A DNA stretch of 44,867 nucleotides from Perkinsus chesapeaki (lineage: Eukaryota; Perkinsozoa; Perkinsida; Perkinsidae), in NCBI GenBank assembly GCA_013115145.1, contig JAAPAO010000267.1:1-44867 (forward strand). Reading direction: 5' to 3'. Positions 44,853-44,867 of this stretch are shown one piece after another. Under the pieces are notes generated by a model, which was given only the letters and a program-made list of their open reading frames with translations, did no database searches and was not told the DNA's origin. Both the position numbers and the translations under genes were made by a program. The stretch's first letter is position 1; the number at the start of each line of letters is the position of its first letter.

Positions 44853-44867
44853 TGATTGCCAATGGAT

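Overview
The window is nuclear DNA from a gene-dense, intron-rich unicellular eukaryote. Coding sequence is broken into many small exons by GT-AG introns that mostly cluster at about 31-54 nt. The gene set covers spliceosome parts, ESCRT-III, RNA helicases, Ca2+-linked K+ channels, an anoctamin, an SFI1-like protein and small secreted proteins. Together with the intron style this best fits an alveolate protist, most likely a perkinsid (Perkinsus-like). That placement is inference; no rRNA or species marker is present. All gene models were spliced by hand from reading frame, splice sites and homology, so 5' ends and small exons are the least certain parts.

Left part (1-11 kb): a ZZ zinc-finger protein (+), U2AF small subunit (-, complete in 7 exons), a secreted protein (+), a centrin-binding SFI1-like repeat protein (-), a stretch with no clear gene containing a 23-25 bp minisatellite, and a 410-aa Pro/Ser-rich coiled-coil protein (-, 11 exons).

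Middle (10.8-22 kb, all minus strand): two tandem voltage-gated K+ channels with C-terminal EF-hands and long coiled-coil tails, an unrecognised multi-exon gene, the core snRNP protein Sm F, and the ESCRT-III subunit Snf7/VPS32 (CHMP4). The Snf7 gene has a 21-bp minisatellite inside an intron.

Right part (23.7-45 kb, mostly plus strand): a DEAD-box RNA helicase followed after 21 nt by an EDR2-like (DUF1336) protein; a CWF19-like (CwfJ) splicing/lariat-debranching cofactor; an unrecognised multi-exon gene; an SF1 helicase of the UPF1/SMUBP2 family carrying a tRNA-Asn(GTT) gene inside one of its introns; a 615-aa anoctamin; a secreted protein (-) with a decayed upstream copy of its signal-peptide region; and a small protein ending in a PCNA-binding PIP box.

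RNA biology is the main shared theme: U2AF35, Sm F, CWF19L, DEAD-box and UPF1-like helicases. The second theme is membrane and ion handling: two Ca2+-responsive K+ channels, an anoctamin, EDR2 and ESCRT-III. No mobile element, CRISPR array or bacterial-type operon was found.
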